Part shown: piece by piece, positions 20,966-32,310 of the stretch | Position numbering within the stretch: position 1 is the first letter of the stretch | Layout: each line of letters begins with the position of its first letter | Origin: Halisarca cf. caerulea | Taxonomy: Eukaryota > Porifera > Demospongiae > Chondrillida > Halisarcidae | Length of the DNA stretch: 35,000 nt | Reading direction: 5' to 3' | Assembly (NCBI GenBank): GCA_963170055.1 | Contig: CAUJGJ010000318.1 | Coordinates: 595,281 to 630,280, forward strand | Translations under genes and position numbers: made by a program | The notes under the pieces: generated by a model | The model's database searches: none | What the model was told of the DNA's origin: nothing | What the model saw: only the letters and a program-made list of their open reading frames with translations

Positions 20966-21856
20966 TTAACAAAGTTTTAGTAGTCTAAAAATCTGAAAAC
21001 AAAGCCAATTCCTGCAGTGTGTGAGCTCTTGTGATGGTGAACACATGACACTTTTTCCATTGGTGTTTATTCGTTCTTGATAGTCACTTGTGCGAACACC
21101 AGAACAATGGAAGTGATAGGTTTCCAAAACACAGCATGGATTTAGCAAGCAGTAGTCAAACTTTGTCTCAAATGCCCACATCAATCTGTTTTCACTTCCA
21201 AGACACCCAAGTTGATAATCCAACTCATCCAATACATCACTTGGAATGGGTTCTTTCAGAATGAAAATGAATGTGTCATGTGATCCCTTATATTGTAAAC
21301 TGCACAGAGCTTCTTCTTCAGTACAGCTACTCTCTGGCGCATGCCGCCTTGTCAAGGTATACATGATTCTTTGCTCAGTCATGATCGAATGGTTTAGTCT
21401 ATCAAACCCGCTTCCAAGATAAATATCTCCATTTGAAACTACGACGATTTTGTTAATCAAGTGGTCACTGACATATTGGAAGACTTCTTTCATTGTAGGT
21501 GGCCTCCCATTATCATAAATAATAATGTTTTTGGCATTGATATCTTCCTTCTTCAAGGCTTTCTCCAAAAGGGTCTTGTTTGCTGCAATGACGTGTATGT
21601 TGGTCACTAGTGGATGTTGTAAGTTCTTACGCAAAACATGCATTTCTTCCTTTACTCTGTCCTGAAACTTGGAGCTAGTGTTATTCTGAGAAGCCAAAAT
21701 AATACTGTGATGGTAAGTCACAAAATGAAGGCCATGATCTGGTGGGGCTGTCCTAGTTGCTGTTATCTGGTCAACATTTGTCTTCTTATGCCACAACATC
21801 ACAACTGAAATTAGAATAAGTAGGGCTAGGACCTGAAAACAGCGAGATTTCTTCAT
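20966..21856 (-). CDS. Type II membrane glycosyltransferase-like protein, paralogue 3
   Basis: Uninterrupted 296 residues, about 95% identical to paralogue 2 and colinear with it. Same anchor near residues 7-22, SNGDIYLGSGFDRLN, GSHDTF and final YHFHCSGVR. Differences include LGCLGSENR in place of LGSPGSENR (two changes in an otherwise conserved motif), KFDYC for KFNYC, DNGRPP for DNRRPP, and a two-residue deletion near the C terminus. The frame is kept despite many nucleotide changes, suggesting it is still selected or was duplicated recently. Function is inferred as for paralogue 2. The changed motif could alter activity. Confidence 0.8.
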   Translation of the reverse strand: MKKSRCFQVLALLILISVVMLWHKKTNVDQITATRTAPPDHGLHFVTYHHSIILASQNNTSSKFQDRVKEEMHVLRKNLQHPLVTNIHVIAANKTLLEKALKKEDINAKNIIIYDNGRPPTMKEVFQYVSDHLINKIVVVSNGDIYLGSGFDRLNHSIMTEQRIMYTLTRRHAPESSCTEEEALCSLQYKGSHDTFIFILKEPIPSDVLDELDYQLGCLGSENRLMWAFETKFDYCLLNPCCVLETYHFHCSGVRTSDYQERINTNGKSVMCSPSQELTHCRNWLCFQIFRLLKLC

Positions 21857-22107
21857 ATTTGCCTACATGAAAGGTATTGTAACTTGATAATTAATTTACT
21901 TGCAAGCAATGTACTACATTTGTATAGATTCTATGGGGTGAGTTCTCTGTATGGACGTTGATAGCAATAGTGTACTGATATATTAATTAGGAGCATTTAC
22001 TTACTTTTCCATGCATGCGGCAGAAAAGACAATTCCTCCCCAATTAATGCTGAGATCTGCCATATTCCCCCCCATATACCAGGATTCCAAATTATGCGTA
22101 TCGGGAA

Positions 22108-22771
<664 letters not shown>

Positions 22772-22810
22772 CCGTTTCCAGGGTAACTATGTGTGCAATA
22801 CATTGATAAC

Positions 22811-22865
22811 TGTGGTATAACAGGATTTAAGAAGCACTTGGCTTCTTATATCCTGTTATACCACA
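22811..22865. repeat. 25-bp perfect-loop hairpin
   Basis: TGTGGTATAACAGGATTTAA plus GAAGC is followed by a 5-base loop (ACTTG) and its inverse, with one mismatch. It lies 40 bases past the TA array and could form a strong cruciform or RNA hairpin. Confidence 0.85.
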
Positions 22866-23015
22866 GACTCTACCTTGAGACCGGCTAAGCCGCTTCTTCT
22901 TCTTCTCAGGCTGGCAGTAATTCTCCGAACATTTCGCACAGTTTTCTGGGTCAGGGCAAGTGCAATCGTCCAAATTATCCAGACACAGGCAAAAGCAATC
23001 AGACTGAAAACTCAT
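22827..23015 (-). CDS. Cysteine-rich small ORF, possible first exon
   Basis: 62 codons starting [14 protein letters not shown]. Eight Cys fall in the first 34 residues (CFCLC, CTC, CAKC, C), followed by a basic [12 protein letters not shown] run. The spacing recalls metallothionein-like or small zinc-binding peptides, but no family is recognised. CAAGGTAGAG after the basic run resembles a splice donor, so the coding part may end there and continue elsewhere. A TATA-like run lies upstream near 23075. The last codons run into the hairpin at 22811-22865. This is weak evidence, and chance is possible. Confidence 0.25.
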   Translation of the reverse strand: MSFQSDCFCLCLDNLDDCTCPDPENCAKCSENYCQPEKKKKRLSRSQGRVCGITGYKKPSAS

Positions 23016-23192
23016 AGCTACGCTACAAACATTCAGATTCCGAGAATCGCGCCAGAAATCTTAACGCCCGGGGTATATATTAGATATACAATGGCGATTA
23101 GTGGATACGAATTATATTATAGAAGAAAGTTAACTGCACTGAATGCTGTAGTTTTTATTTTAAATATTCATACAACCTGTTCATTGGTTTGT

Positions 23193-23252
23193 CCAGTAAT
23201 GATATTCATGCGATTTTTAATGATATTCATGTGATTTTAATGATATTCATCA
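23193..23252. repeat. Short tandem repeat, unit about 22 bp
   Basis: AATGATATTCATGCGATTTT is repeated about two and a half times with single-base changes. Confidence 0.8.
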
Positions 23253-23529
23253 TTGCATACCAATTTTATGTTTTACTCTGGGGGTAAACTATTGGTAAAC
23301 CCAGCAACAGCGTAAAACAGGGTAAACTAATGGTAGTTTTAAGATATAACCCCATGGTAAACCATAGTAAAACAGCCACTTTTTTGTAGTGGCATTCATT
23401 AATACCAGTTACAACCAAGTTAAACACAACTACATAACACACACACTATAGTACCAATTGCACTGATTCAGAATTATATCTTTGAATGATCACACTTATT
23501 CTTTGACATATACAATGACAAAAAGGCAG
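23253..23529. other. Non-coding, weak inverted repeat
   Basis: GTTTTACTCTGGGGGTAAAC near 23268 is loosely inverted near 23350-23375 (ACCCCATGGTAAACCATAGT). It is too imperfect to name as an element. Confidence 0.3.
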
Positions 23530-24195
23530 ATGAATCATTCTAACAGTTCTGCAATCGGATTCTTCTGGCCAAATTTTTCACAAAGATCTGCAATCATTTG
23601 AAAAAACTCCCATTCTCTCAATTGCTATTGGGATCAAATGGTACGAGGATGATAGATCGTGATAAAGCCTTCTTTTTTGTCCAGAGGCACTGTCCGCCAC
23701 TGCTCCTGCACGACATGAACTTAATTTGATGTATGAAGGAGCCAAAGTGTCGTGTATGGTTAAATCCCAGATTATACTGCCCTTCCCTGTGAAAATGGAA
23801 TGAGGCACATGCCATCTGGCCTGCGACCATCACTGCATGAAAGGCCCCCGGGCTCCAAGGTGTACTGGGGACCTTGATGGAAGAAAGGGCTCTGCTGATT
23901 CAGATCAGCATACTTTAGAATACGTCCTTGGCTCCTAACACATGCAGCATGTCCACTAGCTCTCCACAGTGCCAGTATATGCGAGGGACACAAAGTGCTG
24001 CACTTAAATGTATGCCAATTTCAACTCAGATTGCCTCGTTGTCCATTCTCAGGCCAACTGCAGACAAAGGTGGTGCAGTGAGCCATGCTCTTGACTCCTT
24101 TTAAAAGGCGTGATGTTGATTTGGCGTCAGATCTGTGAGGAGGCTGTTGAAGGATGACTCGACCACTGGGGAATCTCAGACACAGGGTATTTATA
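23530..24195 (-). pseudogene. Inverted remnant of RT/endonuclease non-LTR element, 3' half
   Basis: In shifting frames this strand encodes KESRAWLTAPPLSAVGLRMD (about 24045-24105), a degenerate zinc-binding segment (YWHCGELVDM), then GRRPDGMCLIPFSQG (about 23790-23830), WDLTIHDTLAPSYIKLSS (about 23705-23758) and an SGQKRRLYHDL segment. The last three match, in order, the C-terminal endonuclease-like domain of the element at 26580-31053. Several stops and frameshifts make it inactive. It is opposite in orientation to the other copies. Confidence 0.8.
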
Positions 24196-24358
24196 ACTGC
24201 CCGTGAGAGAAAAGACAAAATGGCCGTTGCTGAGAAGTTGGAAATTTACTTGACATTTTCTTTTAAATAAGAATAGATGGGAGTTAAATCTGTGTTATGT
24301 TAAATGTTACTGCTACGGAATTATAATTTTAATGGTAACTCTTTCTCAAAGTAAGAAA

Positions 24359-25010
24359 AACTACGCTGAATAAACACTGTTTTTTTATGAATTTTGCCTT
24401 TGCCACGGGGAAAAAAACATCCAGGATTTTAATGAAATTCACATCAAAAGAAGGGCAAAGTATCGAACCATACGGAAATTGCTTGGGGAACAGGTTAATT
24501 ATAACCAACATAACGATAGTTATAGGCAAAATACCTGTTTATTTCTGCCCTTCTAGAAGCACAAATTGTTGATAAGTATACATGCAGTAAAGAAAATACC
24601 TGATTATAACACTTTCCCCAAGTGAATTTCATAGATTTCGACATATGCCGGAACAATGAAAACAGAAAGCACAAAGATATCAGAAGAAATTTTGACCTGC
24701 GGCAAAGCTGGTGTTTCTTCGAGCTCAGAAAAACACTCAGTCATTTTCGTGATGTTTCATGAATGTGTAACCACAGATTCACCAAAGTCGTCAACTCCTC
24801 CCATTCTGTTGGTACGTGAACTATCAAACGTCATCTGAAATGTGCTCAACGATGTGTCAAGATTAACCGCTAATTGGTGACGTTGAAAATAAGCCATACC
24901 CACAATCCAAGTGAGCTGCGGGCGGTTATAGATGCCCTGTTGAGCTGTTGTTTCACAGCATTGTCATCTGCGGATGGTGACTCTGTGGTGAAATTCTACC
25001 AAACTATTAG
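24359..25010. repeat. Interspersed repeat X, copy 2
   Basis: Second copy of the repeat at 14316-14947, about 80-85% similar by eye, same orientation. The inverted sub-structure (CTGTTTTTTTATGAATTTTG ... CTCAGAAAAACACTCAG) is also kept. Confidence 0.75.
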
Positions 25011-25149
25011 AGCAACCTGCGTTACTGATGGAATTGACAATGGGATGGACTTTGCAAAAGAGTCTGAAGGATAGAAGCACAACCAGTTGCTGAGGCTGAA
25101 AAAGCATACGGTGCAATAAACATTATATAATATTATACATAATATATAT

Positions 25150-26288
25150 AATGATTAATGAAGTGCTACAAATTTGCACTAAGAGTCTCCCCTACTAGCT
25201 CTAATGTAGCTATCCTCTCTGAGTGTGGCATACACAATATTGCTTATCACTGCCTGCACCTTGCTTTTAATTACAATTATCATATATCTTCACCTGAAGC
25301 CCCACCTCTGATCCAACACGCCTTAAAATTGTCTATCCTGTTGGGCTCGTTGGGTTTAAAGTCCTGGCGCAGACGAATTCAATCCAAGTTTACCAAGCTT
25401 GACCACAACATATTATATAGACTTATCAACCCTATGCATCTTTAGCATTCATTCTCCAAACTTTGCTTGATCAACAAACTCAATTCAAGATGTGTACCAT
25501 CAACAAAGATGGTGGCCTTACTCCATTCGGGGGTAGCAAGTTGAGAATGTACAGGCTATTTAAATTTGATTTCCAGGAACCTGAAACATATTTAACTAGC
25601 ATCCTCAATCCCAAAGTAAGACATTTGTTTACTAAACTTCGTATCTCAGACCACAGCCTGATGATTGAAATTGCATGGACGACGTACTATAGACCAATTA
25701 CACCAGTCTCGGAATGCAAATGTACACTATGCAGTCTAAATTCTGGTGAAGATGAAGTCCACTTTTTGATTGTCTGCCAATTTTATTCCCAACCACGGTC
25801 TCAACTATTCTCGTTTTTAAACTGTCGTTACAGTACAACTTGATCGAATTTCTATATAACTTCCCCTGAAAAATTTCTTTATGTCCTGGGCAGTAGAGAC
25901 CCTGCAATCATCAATCATACTTTGCAATTAGCTTCAAAAGCAACACAACTAAGATTAGCCTATTTATCTCCACCTATTTGATTTTATTTATAGTTGCAAA
26001 CTGATTTTATCCAAGGTCATGTGAGCTCATCAAACATACTTATGTAGCTCTCCCGTGTGCATTAATAAATTATATCAGTCTCCAATTTAACCCAACTGTA
26101 TCTTCTACAATTAGAATGTAATTTTCTGTTTTGGTTGTTTTTCTACTTTTTTTCCTTTGCCTGCCACTGTTCCCTTTGTGTGTGTACTTTTGATGTTTCT
26201 TACCACATGTAGTTGCTTTGCCAAGATACGATTCATACTATTGCTGAGGTCAAGGGTCGTTTTGGCTACGACCAGTGATGATTACTTT

Positions 26289-26290
<2 letters not shown>
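25150..26290 (+). pseudogene. LINE 3' end, 5'-truncated
   Basis: Frames at 25158-25445 and 25463-25843 encode the tail of a LINE polyprotein. First comes a segment like the post-RT region (LRVSPTSSNVAILSECGIHN). Then comes a C-terminal zinc-type motif (CTLCSLNSGEDEVHFLIVC) with paired cysteines and HFL..C. Known: this CxxC...EDExHFLxxC arrangement ends many CR1/L2/RTE-like LINE ORFs. The RT domain is missing (5' truncation typical of target-primed insertion), and stops break the frame. The element seems to end in the TA array at 26295. Confidence 0.65.

Positions 26291-26292
<2 letters not shown>

Positions 26293-26328
<36 letters not shown>
26293..26328. repeat. (TA)n microsatellite
   Basis: Eighteen TA units after the LINE 3' end. 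It may be part of the LINE tail. Confidence 0.9.
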
Positions 26329-26330
<2 letters not shown>

Positions 26331-26422
26331 TTTTCCTTTCTTCTCTTTTTGCATGTTTCCTGTTTTTTGTTTTGTTTTGTTTTATTTTAACCTGTTAGTT
26401 GTCTATGTATGATTTAATGTTT

Positions 26423-26423
<1 letters not shown>

Positions 26424-26475
<52 letters not shown>
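26424..26475. repeat. (TA)n microsatellite before the non-LTR element
   Basis: TA repeats directly before the 5' end of the RT/endonuclease element. The copy at 15091 is preceded by the same kind of array. Confidence 0.9.
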
Positions 26476-26477
<2 letters not shown>

Positions 26478-26579
26478 CATGTTTTAGATGGCTGAGAGTA
26501 GGGAAGAGCAAAAGCAAGAGTAAAAGCATAACGCATTGTCCATTGGCAAGTTATTTTCTACTCTGGATTTTATTTTCAC

Positions 26580-29203
26580 TTGCCAGTAACTCTTCTGAAC
26601 ATGTCATCAGATGGTCTATCTAATAACAGAGGCATATGTTTTTATTGTCATCGATTTTTGCAACTCAAACTCGATGGAACATTCAAGATTCATGGCCCTG
26701 TAACTGATCGCTGTCCAGGATCCAACAACGAGCCTTCCCTACACTTTCAACTGTACCACCACCCGTTTTGGCCAATTTACCCATCTCGCCCTCATCTGAT
26801 GTTGGCGTCTCCTCTGGACCCGTTTCGTTATCGTTTTCCTCTACCAATTTGTTCAAATGCGGCCTTCAAACATCCAAATTGAAGAAAGCTATTATCAAAG
26901 ATTTCCCCCGAGTCTCTGCTGCTGTAATTAATCCTGATTGTCCTTTAAAGATTTTGAAAAGAATTCCTTAAGGTGCAAGGGTAACTGTAGCAACGAAACT
27001 GGTGACCATTTTAGATGACGTCACACGTACGAATTTTGACTAAACCATGGAGCGTCTTTTTCTCTTCACTAGTCGCTGCTCAGTTGTGCCCTAACGGAGA
27101 GGCCATCGGAGGAATCTTGTTATTATCAAAGCTGCCTCAGATAATAATTCGTTTTCAGCAGATGCAAGTGTTATTCTTGCAAAGCCCGAACCAGCAAACC
27201 ATTCAAAGAATTTTGCTGCTCATGTTGCTTGCAAACTGGAGGAAGGGGATTTTCTAGGTGTAGTTTACATAGCAGTTTCTGATGATTCTTTTGCTTCGAT
27301 AGATAACAAAACCTTCGACAAGCTTCAGCAAAAACATCCTCCGGCACATCCCGACTATCTATTCCTCCTACAATAGATCCTACTGCTCACTACATTTCTC
27401 TTCAGCAGATGTAATGAAGGCTATCTTCTCTATTCCTGCTGGTTCAGCTGCTAGCCACGATGGAATTCGTCCTCAACATCTTAAAGATCTTGTCTCCAAG
27501 TCTGTTGGGGACGCCGATTGCAAATTAATCAGTTCATTCTGAATCACCAAGTTTGTCAATTTGGTTGCTTCCGGAAATGTCTCTCCTGCTGCTCGCCCTT
27601 TCCTTTTAGTGCCAAGCTCATCGGTTTAACCAAAAAGGATGGAAGTGTAAGACCCATCGCAATTGGATGCACCTTCGCAGGCTTGTTGCCAAGTGTGTCA
27701 GCTACTCTGTTAGGGACGTCATGTGCTCTCTTCTGGCCCCACTATATATAGCTGGGCTTTGGCAAACCATCTGGTACTGAGGCAGTTGTTCATGCTGCAT
27801 GCACTTATGTTCCAACCATGGACGAAGGTCTTCTCATAGACTTCAGGAATGCATTCAATTCTATCCGCCGCGATAAAATGCTCACTAGTGTTCAGGAAAA
27901 AGCCCAAGTCATCTACCCTCTGGTTCATGCCACTTATAGCATACCCTCCTTTCTCTTCTTTGGCCATCGCATAATCCGATCCGCAGAAGGTGTACAACAG
28001 GGAGATCCCCTTGGCCCCTTACTCTTCCGCCTTGCCATCCATGATGTGGTATCCAACCTTAGGTCAGAGTTCACTGCCTTTTACTTGGATGATGGGACCT
28101 TGGGCGGTTCCTTGGAAGACATCAAGGCTGATCTAGCACACACAGAGGACGCAGCAAAGGACATCAACCTGTTCTTAAACTGTTCCAAGTCGGAGATCAT
28201 CTGTGTCGACGACATCACATGTTTCATCTATGTTGTCTGTCACCCCATTCAGGTTATTTATCCATCTGATGCCACCCTCTTGGGCTCTCCTATTGGTAGT
28301 ACTGCTTCCATCGATGCAGTGCTACAGTCCAAAATCAACCACCTCAAGTTTTCTTTGGTACAAGATTAAACCTTCTCCATACCCAAGATACTTTGTGTAT
28401 ACTATAATGAATGCCTTCAGCTTGCCCAAAGTTCTTTCCGTCTTACGCACTTCTTCTTGCTTCAAGTCTGATCTTCTGTCTGTTTTTGATGATGCTCAAA
28501 GATCCCTTCTTGAGGATATCTTTAACATTCACCTAGACGATTCTGGCTGATTGCAGGCTTCTCTCCCAATCACCTCTGGCGGTCTTGGAATAAGAAGTGT
28601 AGTCTTGCTTGCACCTTCAGCATATTTAGCATCTGCTGCAGGCTCCTCTTGGACCACCCTCACCATCCTCCCTACAAGACTTGCCTCAAGTCCAGAGTTG
28701 CCCCATCACCATGCAAGAAGCCCTTCAATCTTGGAGTAGTAACCATTCTGCACCACCCCCAACGACATGGCCTTGAAGCATCTAAGCATAGTGCCCGGGA
28801 TGCACCTAGAGTTAAAGCTTGCTTTTTCACTCTCCTAGACCAAGCAAATGACAAGTCTTCAGCCCGTCTACTTGCCGCCAAGAGGAAAGAGACTGGCGCT
28901 TGGCTAACTACACCTCAAACCCCCTCACTGGGTCTCAGGATGGACGATGAGACAGTAAGGACCACTATTGGCCTGTGCCTAGGTTCAGCCTTGTGTCACC
29001 TTCACCCATGCCTGCATTGTGGGCAGTTCATTGACGAACTAGGACTACATGGCTTGTCCTGTCGCTACAGCAAAGGCCGCAATCCTCGTCACTCAGCCCT
29101 CAATAATCTCATCAAGTAGAGGCTCTCATCCATCAATATCCCTTCCACCCTAGAGCTACGTAGACTTTGTTTGTCTAATGACAGTCATCCAGATGGAGTC
29201 ACT
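26580..29203 (+). pseudogene. Non-LTR element: zinc finger, RT and start of endonuclease domain
   Basis: Several frames together give an N-terminal C-x2-C...HGPVTDRCPGS zinc-binding segment (26637-26730). A region with KLEEGDFLGVVYIAVSDDS (about 27233-27290) and AGSAASHDGIRPQHLKDL (about 27438-27490) follows. RT motifs come next: SVRPIAIGCT, DFRNAFNSIRRDKML (motif A, about 27840), GVQQGDPLGPLLF (B) and FYLDDGTLGG (C, about 28080). A CLHCG...LHGLSC zinc-binding segment (29010-29065) and HPDGVT (about 29188) close this part. Known: RT followed by a cysteine/histidine motif and a PD-(D/E)xK domain is the layout of RLE-type non-LTR retrotransposons (R2, CRE, NeSL, HERO groups). The clade is not resolved. 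Stops and frameshifts (for example near 26970, 27750, 28370, 28550) make it dead. Confidence 0.8.
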
Positions 29204-29328
29204 AAGGCCCTTTTGCAACTCATAACGAGTAGTTCGTAACTAATGTTTTAATTCGTCGCGTACCTGTTTCGTGACTATCCTTAAGTAGTTTTTGCTATTC
29301 GTAACGAGATGCACCACGGGTAGGGGAA

Positions 29329-30100
29329 CGCATGTGGGACATGTCCAGAATTGTTATGATAGTATTCCTCAGTTTGCATAACGAGGAATTTGTTAAATTC
29401 GGCGCCTATAAATTATTTATCACGCGTTTATCTTGTGGTGCTGTTATTCGGGCGGACACGAGTGCTATGCCAATGTATAGTGGCGTTTTCTGTCGTCATC
29501 AGAGAATTATCACATGCTGGCATGTGACTCAACTGAATCGTCTATAAAATTTTAGTTTTCTTCCGGGTGCTAGATGAGGGAGCACGATCGAAGCGCTTTT
29601 GTATTGTCAAACGTGAGTAATTGATATGATACAACTTTTCCATGTTGCGAATTTTGATCATTTGTTCCTGTCCTGAGTTATAGCATAGATACTCGACCCT
29701 ACGTCGAGTATCTATGGTTATAGGCGCTAGAAGTTTGCTTTTAGAGGCCTGATTTGACCGATCTCGGCTTTGGAGAGGAATAGCAAAATTCGCAACATGG
29801 AAAAGTTAGAGTTTACTTCGCTATCGTGATTTAGGTAAAAAGATGTCCTAGAAAGCGTTCCACCATGTAGCACCCCGAGCGTTTTGGTTTTTAATAGGGG
29901 TCGGGAAAATCTTCGTAGTTGCTTGAATATAGACGCGAGACGTTCAAAGCAGTAGTCTCTGATAAGTTCACATGTCGGCCTACTAGCAAAGCCTTTGTTT
30001 GACGCTCTGAAGCTTGCACAAGTTGAGAACAAAAGTTTCAAAAAAGACAGAATTTTTCACACCTCCTAATTATAATTAGCGCAGACATGTCCCACATGCG
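29329..30100. repeat. Nested foldback structure
   Basis: Three inverted-repeat pairs share nearly the same centre: CGCATGTGGGACATGTC at 29329-29345 with its perfect inverse at 30084-30100; AACTTTTCCATGTTGCGAAT plus TTT at 29633-29655 with its perfect inverse at 29785-29807; and CATAGATACTCGA at 29684-29696 with its perfect inverse at 29704-29716. Sequence between the pairs is only weakly complementary. Confidence 0.8.
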
Positions 30101-30476
30101 AACATTTTCGTCATCATAGACACAAGGAAGACACATTCGTAGCTCGCTACTTCTTTCTTTCGCCAGGGAAGCATTTTAGAACAGTCAGGTGTCAATATTT
30201 CTCACTTTTTGGATGTATGCCATAAGCTCTGTAAGTAACGATATATCATGCTCGATTGTTAACTTTTGGCAAACTTTGTTTCCTTCGTAAAACTTCTTTT
30301 CATGTTTTGGCCATTACCCTCAGTCTTTGGTATAGCTAAAATGCATGCTTCAGAAGCAACTTTAATGTGGAATACCTTTAATTGCTAAATTCCTAAGCTT
30401 ATCTAGGAAAAGAACACTCGTATGCATGTCACAAGCGACCAACCACTCACTCGTAAAAACGAACTCAAATTTAATT

Positions 30477-30630
30477 ACGTTGTCACAGGATCAGGTGTCC
30501 CCCCTACAAGTTGTCCGGCGTGGGCGCTTATCGAATACAAACTCAATTCCATTGAGGCGTTAGGGTTAGGGTTGGGATAGGGTTTAGTATTGATGAAACG
30601 ATGGGGGGACACCTGATCCTCCGACAACGT
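30477..30630. mobile_element. 154-bp MITE with 28-bp inverted ends
   Basis: ACGTTGTCACAGGATCAGGT plus GTCCCCCC at 30477-30504 is inverted at 30603-30630 with two mismatches. The interior holds TTAGGGTTAGGGTTGGGATA, resembling telomere repeats. No coding capacity. The target duplication is not clear; ACGT at both tips is itself palindromic. Confidence 0.75.
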
Positions 30631-30704
30631 GACGAGTCATTCTGGCAATCACAGGTAAGCTCTCGTGATTGGCCCATGCAAATTACAAGTTGTAAAAGGT
30701 CCCT

Positions 30705-31056
30705 ACTATCATTCCATGGTCTCAAGGACATTGTCTTGCCTGGGATGCCACATGCCATGACACATTTGCACCTACCAACTTGTCTCTCACCTGTACCGGT
30801 GCTGCGTGGCCTTCTGGCTAATCATGCTGCTTAGAAGAAACGGAAACTCTATTCAGAGTGGCTACCTCTTACACCTTTATGCCCATTACCCTTGAAACAA
30901 CAGGTGCTTTCAGTGAGGATGTCCTTACCTTTTTCCGAGAATTGGGAAATAGCACCAAAGAAGCCACTGGTGACCCTTTGTCCTACCATAAGTTGTGTCA
31001 ATGTATCAGTGTAACTGTCAAGAAGTTCAACTGCATGGCTATTGTTAACACTTGAA
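30705..31056 (+). pseudogene. Non-LTR element: rest of endonuclease-like domain
   Basis: Resumes with PWSQGHCLAWDATCHDTFAP (30714-30773), whose WD and DT residues fit the core of the restriction-like endonuclease. A shifted segment with KKRKLYSEW follows, then ATSYTFMPITLETTGAFSED and a C-terminal helix-rich tail ending CMAIVNT at a TGA (31053-31055). A TAG at about 30832 and a frameshift near 30855 break it. The same series occurs in the minus-strand remnant at 23530-24195. Confidence 0.8.
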
Positions 31057-31163
31057 TGGAGTAACTTTATTATGTACTATAGGGCCAATAGGGCCCATTT
31101 TTGCATGTTTTTTTTTCCTTTCTTACAACTAGCTTGTATGCATATTAATAATAATAATAATAA

Positions 31164-31209
<46 letters not shown>

Positions 31210-31260
31210 TGTAAAGATAGATCGATAGATAGATAGATATAGATGTAATAATTGCATAAA
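31057..31260. repeat. Non-LTR 3' tail with (AAT)n, (TA)n and (GATA)n
   Basis: Untranslated sequence with a T-rich run (31108-31117), then AAT repeats (31147-31164), TA repeats (31168-31206) and GATA repeats (31217-31242). The element end is not sharply defined. Confidence 0.7.
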
Positions 31261-32211
31261 ATTATATCACTGCACCAAAAACTTTAGATAACACACTTCT
31301 CCCAAGTGTGTTGTACCACACTGTCAAGAGTAATACTGATGTTTATCACAGCTGTAAGAGCACACAGGAGTGAACTTTGCTATCCCTCAGCTATGAAAAT
31401 TAAATCATATTCATGATTGTCTGATGATGTCATACATCAAGGGACTGCCTGGGAGGTAAGTAAGTTAATATATACTCCTGGGCAGTAAGTTGGCCAAGCG
31501 CCCACCTTATAATAACAGTTCATTGTTATCACTTAACATAATAATAGGTCTTCTCGAAGCTTGAGGATTGAGAGAGATCGCCTTTCGCCAAAATTTCTAA
31601 ATAGTGAAGTGAATGGATTACAGAGAAGCATAAAGAAAGGTCCGGAAAAGCAGGGGGCGTTGGGGACACTAATAAGCATAAGCAGTGGTGGCCAGCACGA
31701 CAATGGTAATCTTAGATCCTCTGATAAGTTCCTACCAAATGCACCAACCTGTCTGCACTTTTCTGAGGACATTGTTAAGAACATGTTCTTATTTAAAACG
31801 TTAAATTCTGATTTATGAAAATCAGCCTAGAGGTTAAACATTTGGAACCCTTAACCAGATCAAAGAAAAGATCAAAGGAATTGTTTTCTAAACAATGGCC
31901 CAATGTTTACAAAACACAATGTTGGCTACAGATTGTACAGCTGCTGCAGCTGGTAAACCATTGGGGATTCCAAATTTGCAACCTTTAGGCTGATTCTCAT
32001 AAACAAGAATTTAACGTTTTAAATAAGAATGCATGTGTTGAAAGTGCTTTGATAATGATTGTGCTGACTTTGAAGATATTTGATGAGGGCTAATATTCGA
32101 ACGGCTCATCCAAGATACTTTTGATTCTGAATCATAGACCCTCTACATAGTTTAGAATGTCTATGTCTGAAACATCCGGTAAATTTGTCAGAGCGTATAT
32201 TTGGCGATAAA
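31261..32211. other. Intergenic, no gene recognised
   Basis: An 85-codon plus frame at 31561-31818 begins MRIERDRLSPKFLNSEVNGL and could be an exon, but it shows no homology I recognise and no clear splice sites. An imperfect inverted repeat ACTGCCTGGGAG ... CTCCTGGGCAGT lies at about 31445-31488. Confidence 0.35.
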
Positions 32212-32235
32212 CTACTTACTACGTGCCCATCTCTC

Positions 32236-32310
32236 GGGAGTAACACATTTACTGATCTCGGCCCTCGGGTGCTTCACCGTCAGGTCTCGCACAGTAAATG
32301 TGTTACTCCC
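32236..32310. repeat. Perfect 19-bp inverted repeat, 37-base spacer
   Basis: GGGAGTAACACATTTACTG is followed 37 bases later by its exact inverse. Weaker complementarity continues outward (TACTACGTGCC against GCGTGTAGTA), so the fold may span about 32212-32333. Probably the remnant of a small foldback transposon. Confidence 0.8.

Larger units (their letters stand above)
29204..30704. mobile_element. 1.5-kb DNA transposon inserted in the non-LTR element
   Basis: Ends are 17-bp inverted repeats with three mismatches: AAGGCCCTTTTGCAACT (29204-29220) and the inverse of AGGGACCTTTTACAACT (30688-30704). ACT flanks both sides (29201-29203 and 30705-30707). The endonuclease frame resumes on the far side in register at PWSQG, as in the related copy on the minus strand at 23800. 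That defines the insertion independently of the inverted repeats. No transposase is recognised; a 104-codon minus frame (29727-30041) has no visible homology. It is GC-richer than its surroundings. Confidence 0.8.

Noticed and set aside
22875..23234. 119-codon plus-strand frame starting [13 protein letters not shown]
   Set aside because: Opposite the cysteine-rich frame and a CTT/TTC-rich stretch; it has no recognisable motifs, and the Leu run derives from the CTTCTT repeat.
27719..27997. 92-codon minus-strand frame over RT motif A
   Set aside because: Shadow of the plus-strand RT coding sequence.
31561..31818. 85-codon plus-strand frame
   Set aside because: No recognised domain, splice signal or conservation evidence.
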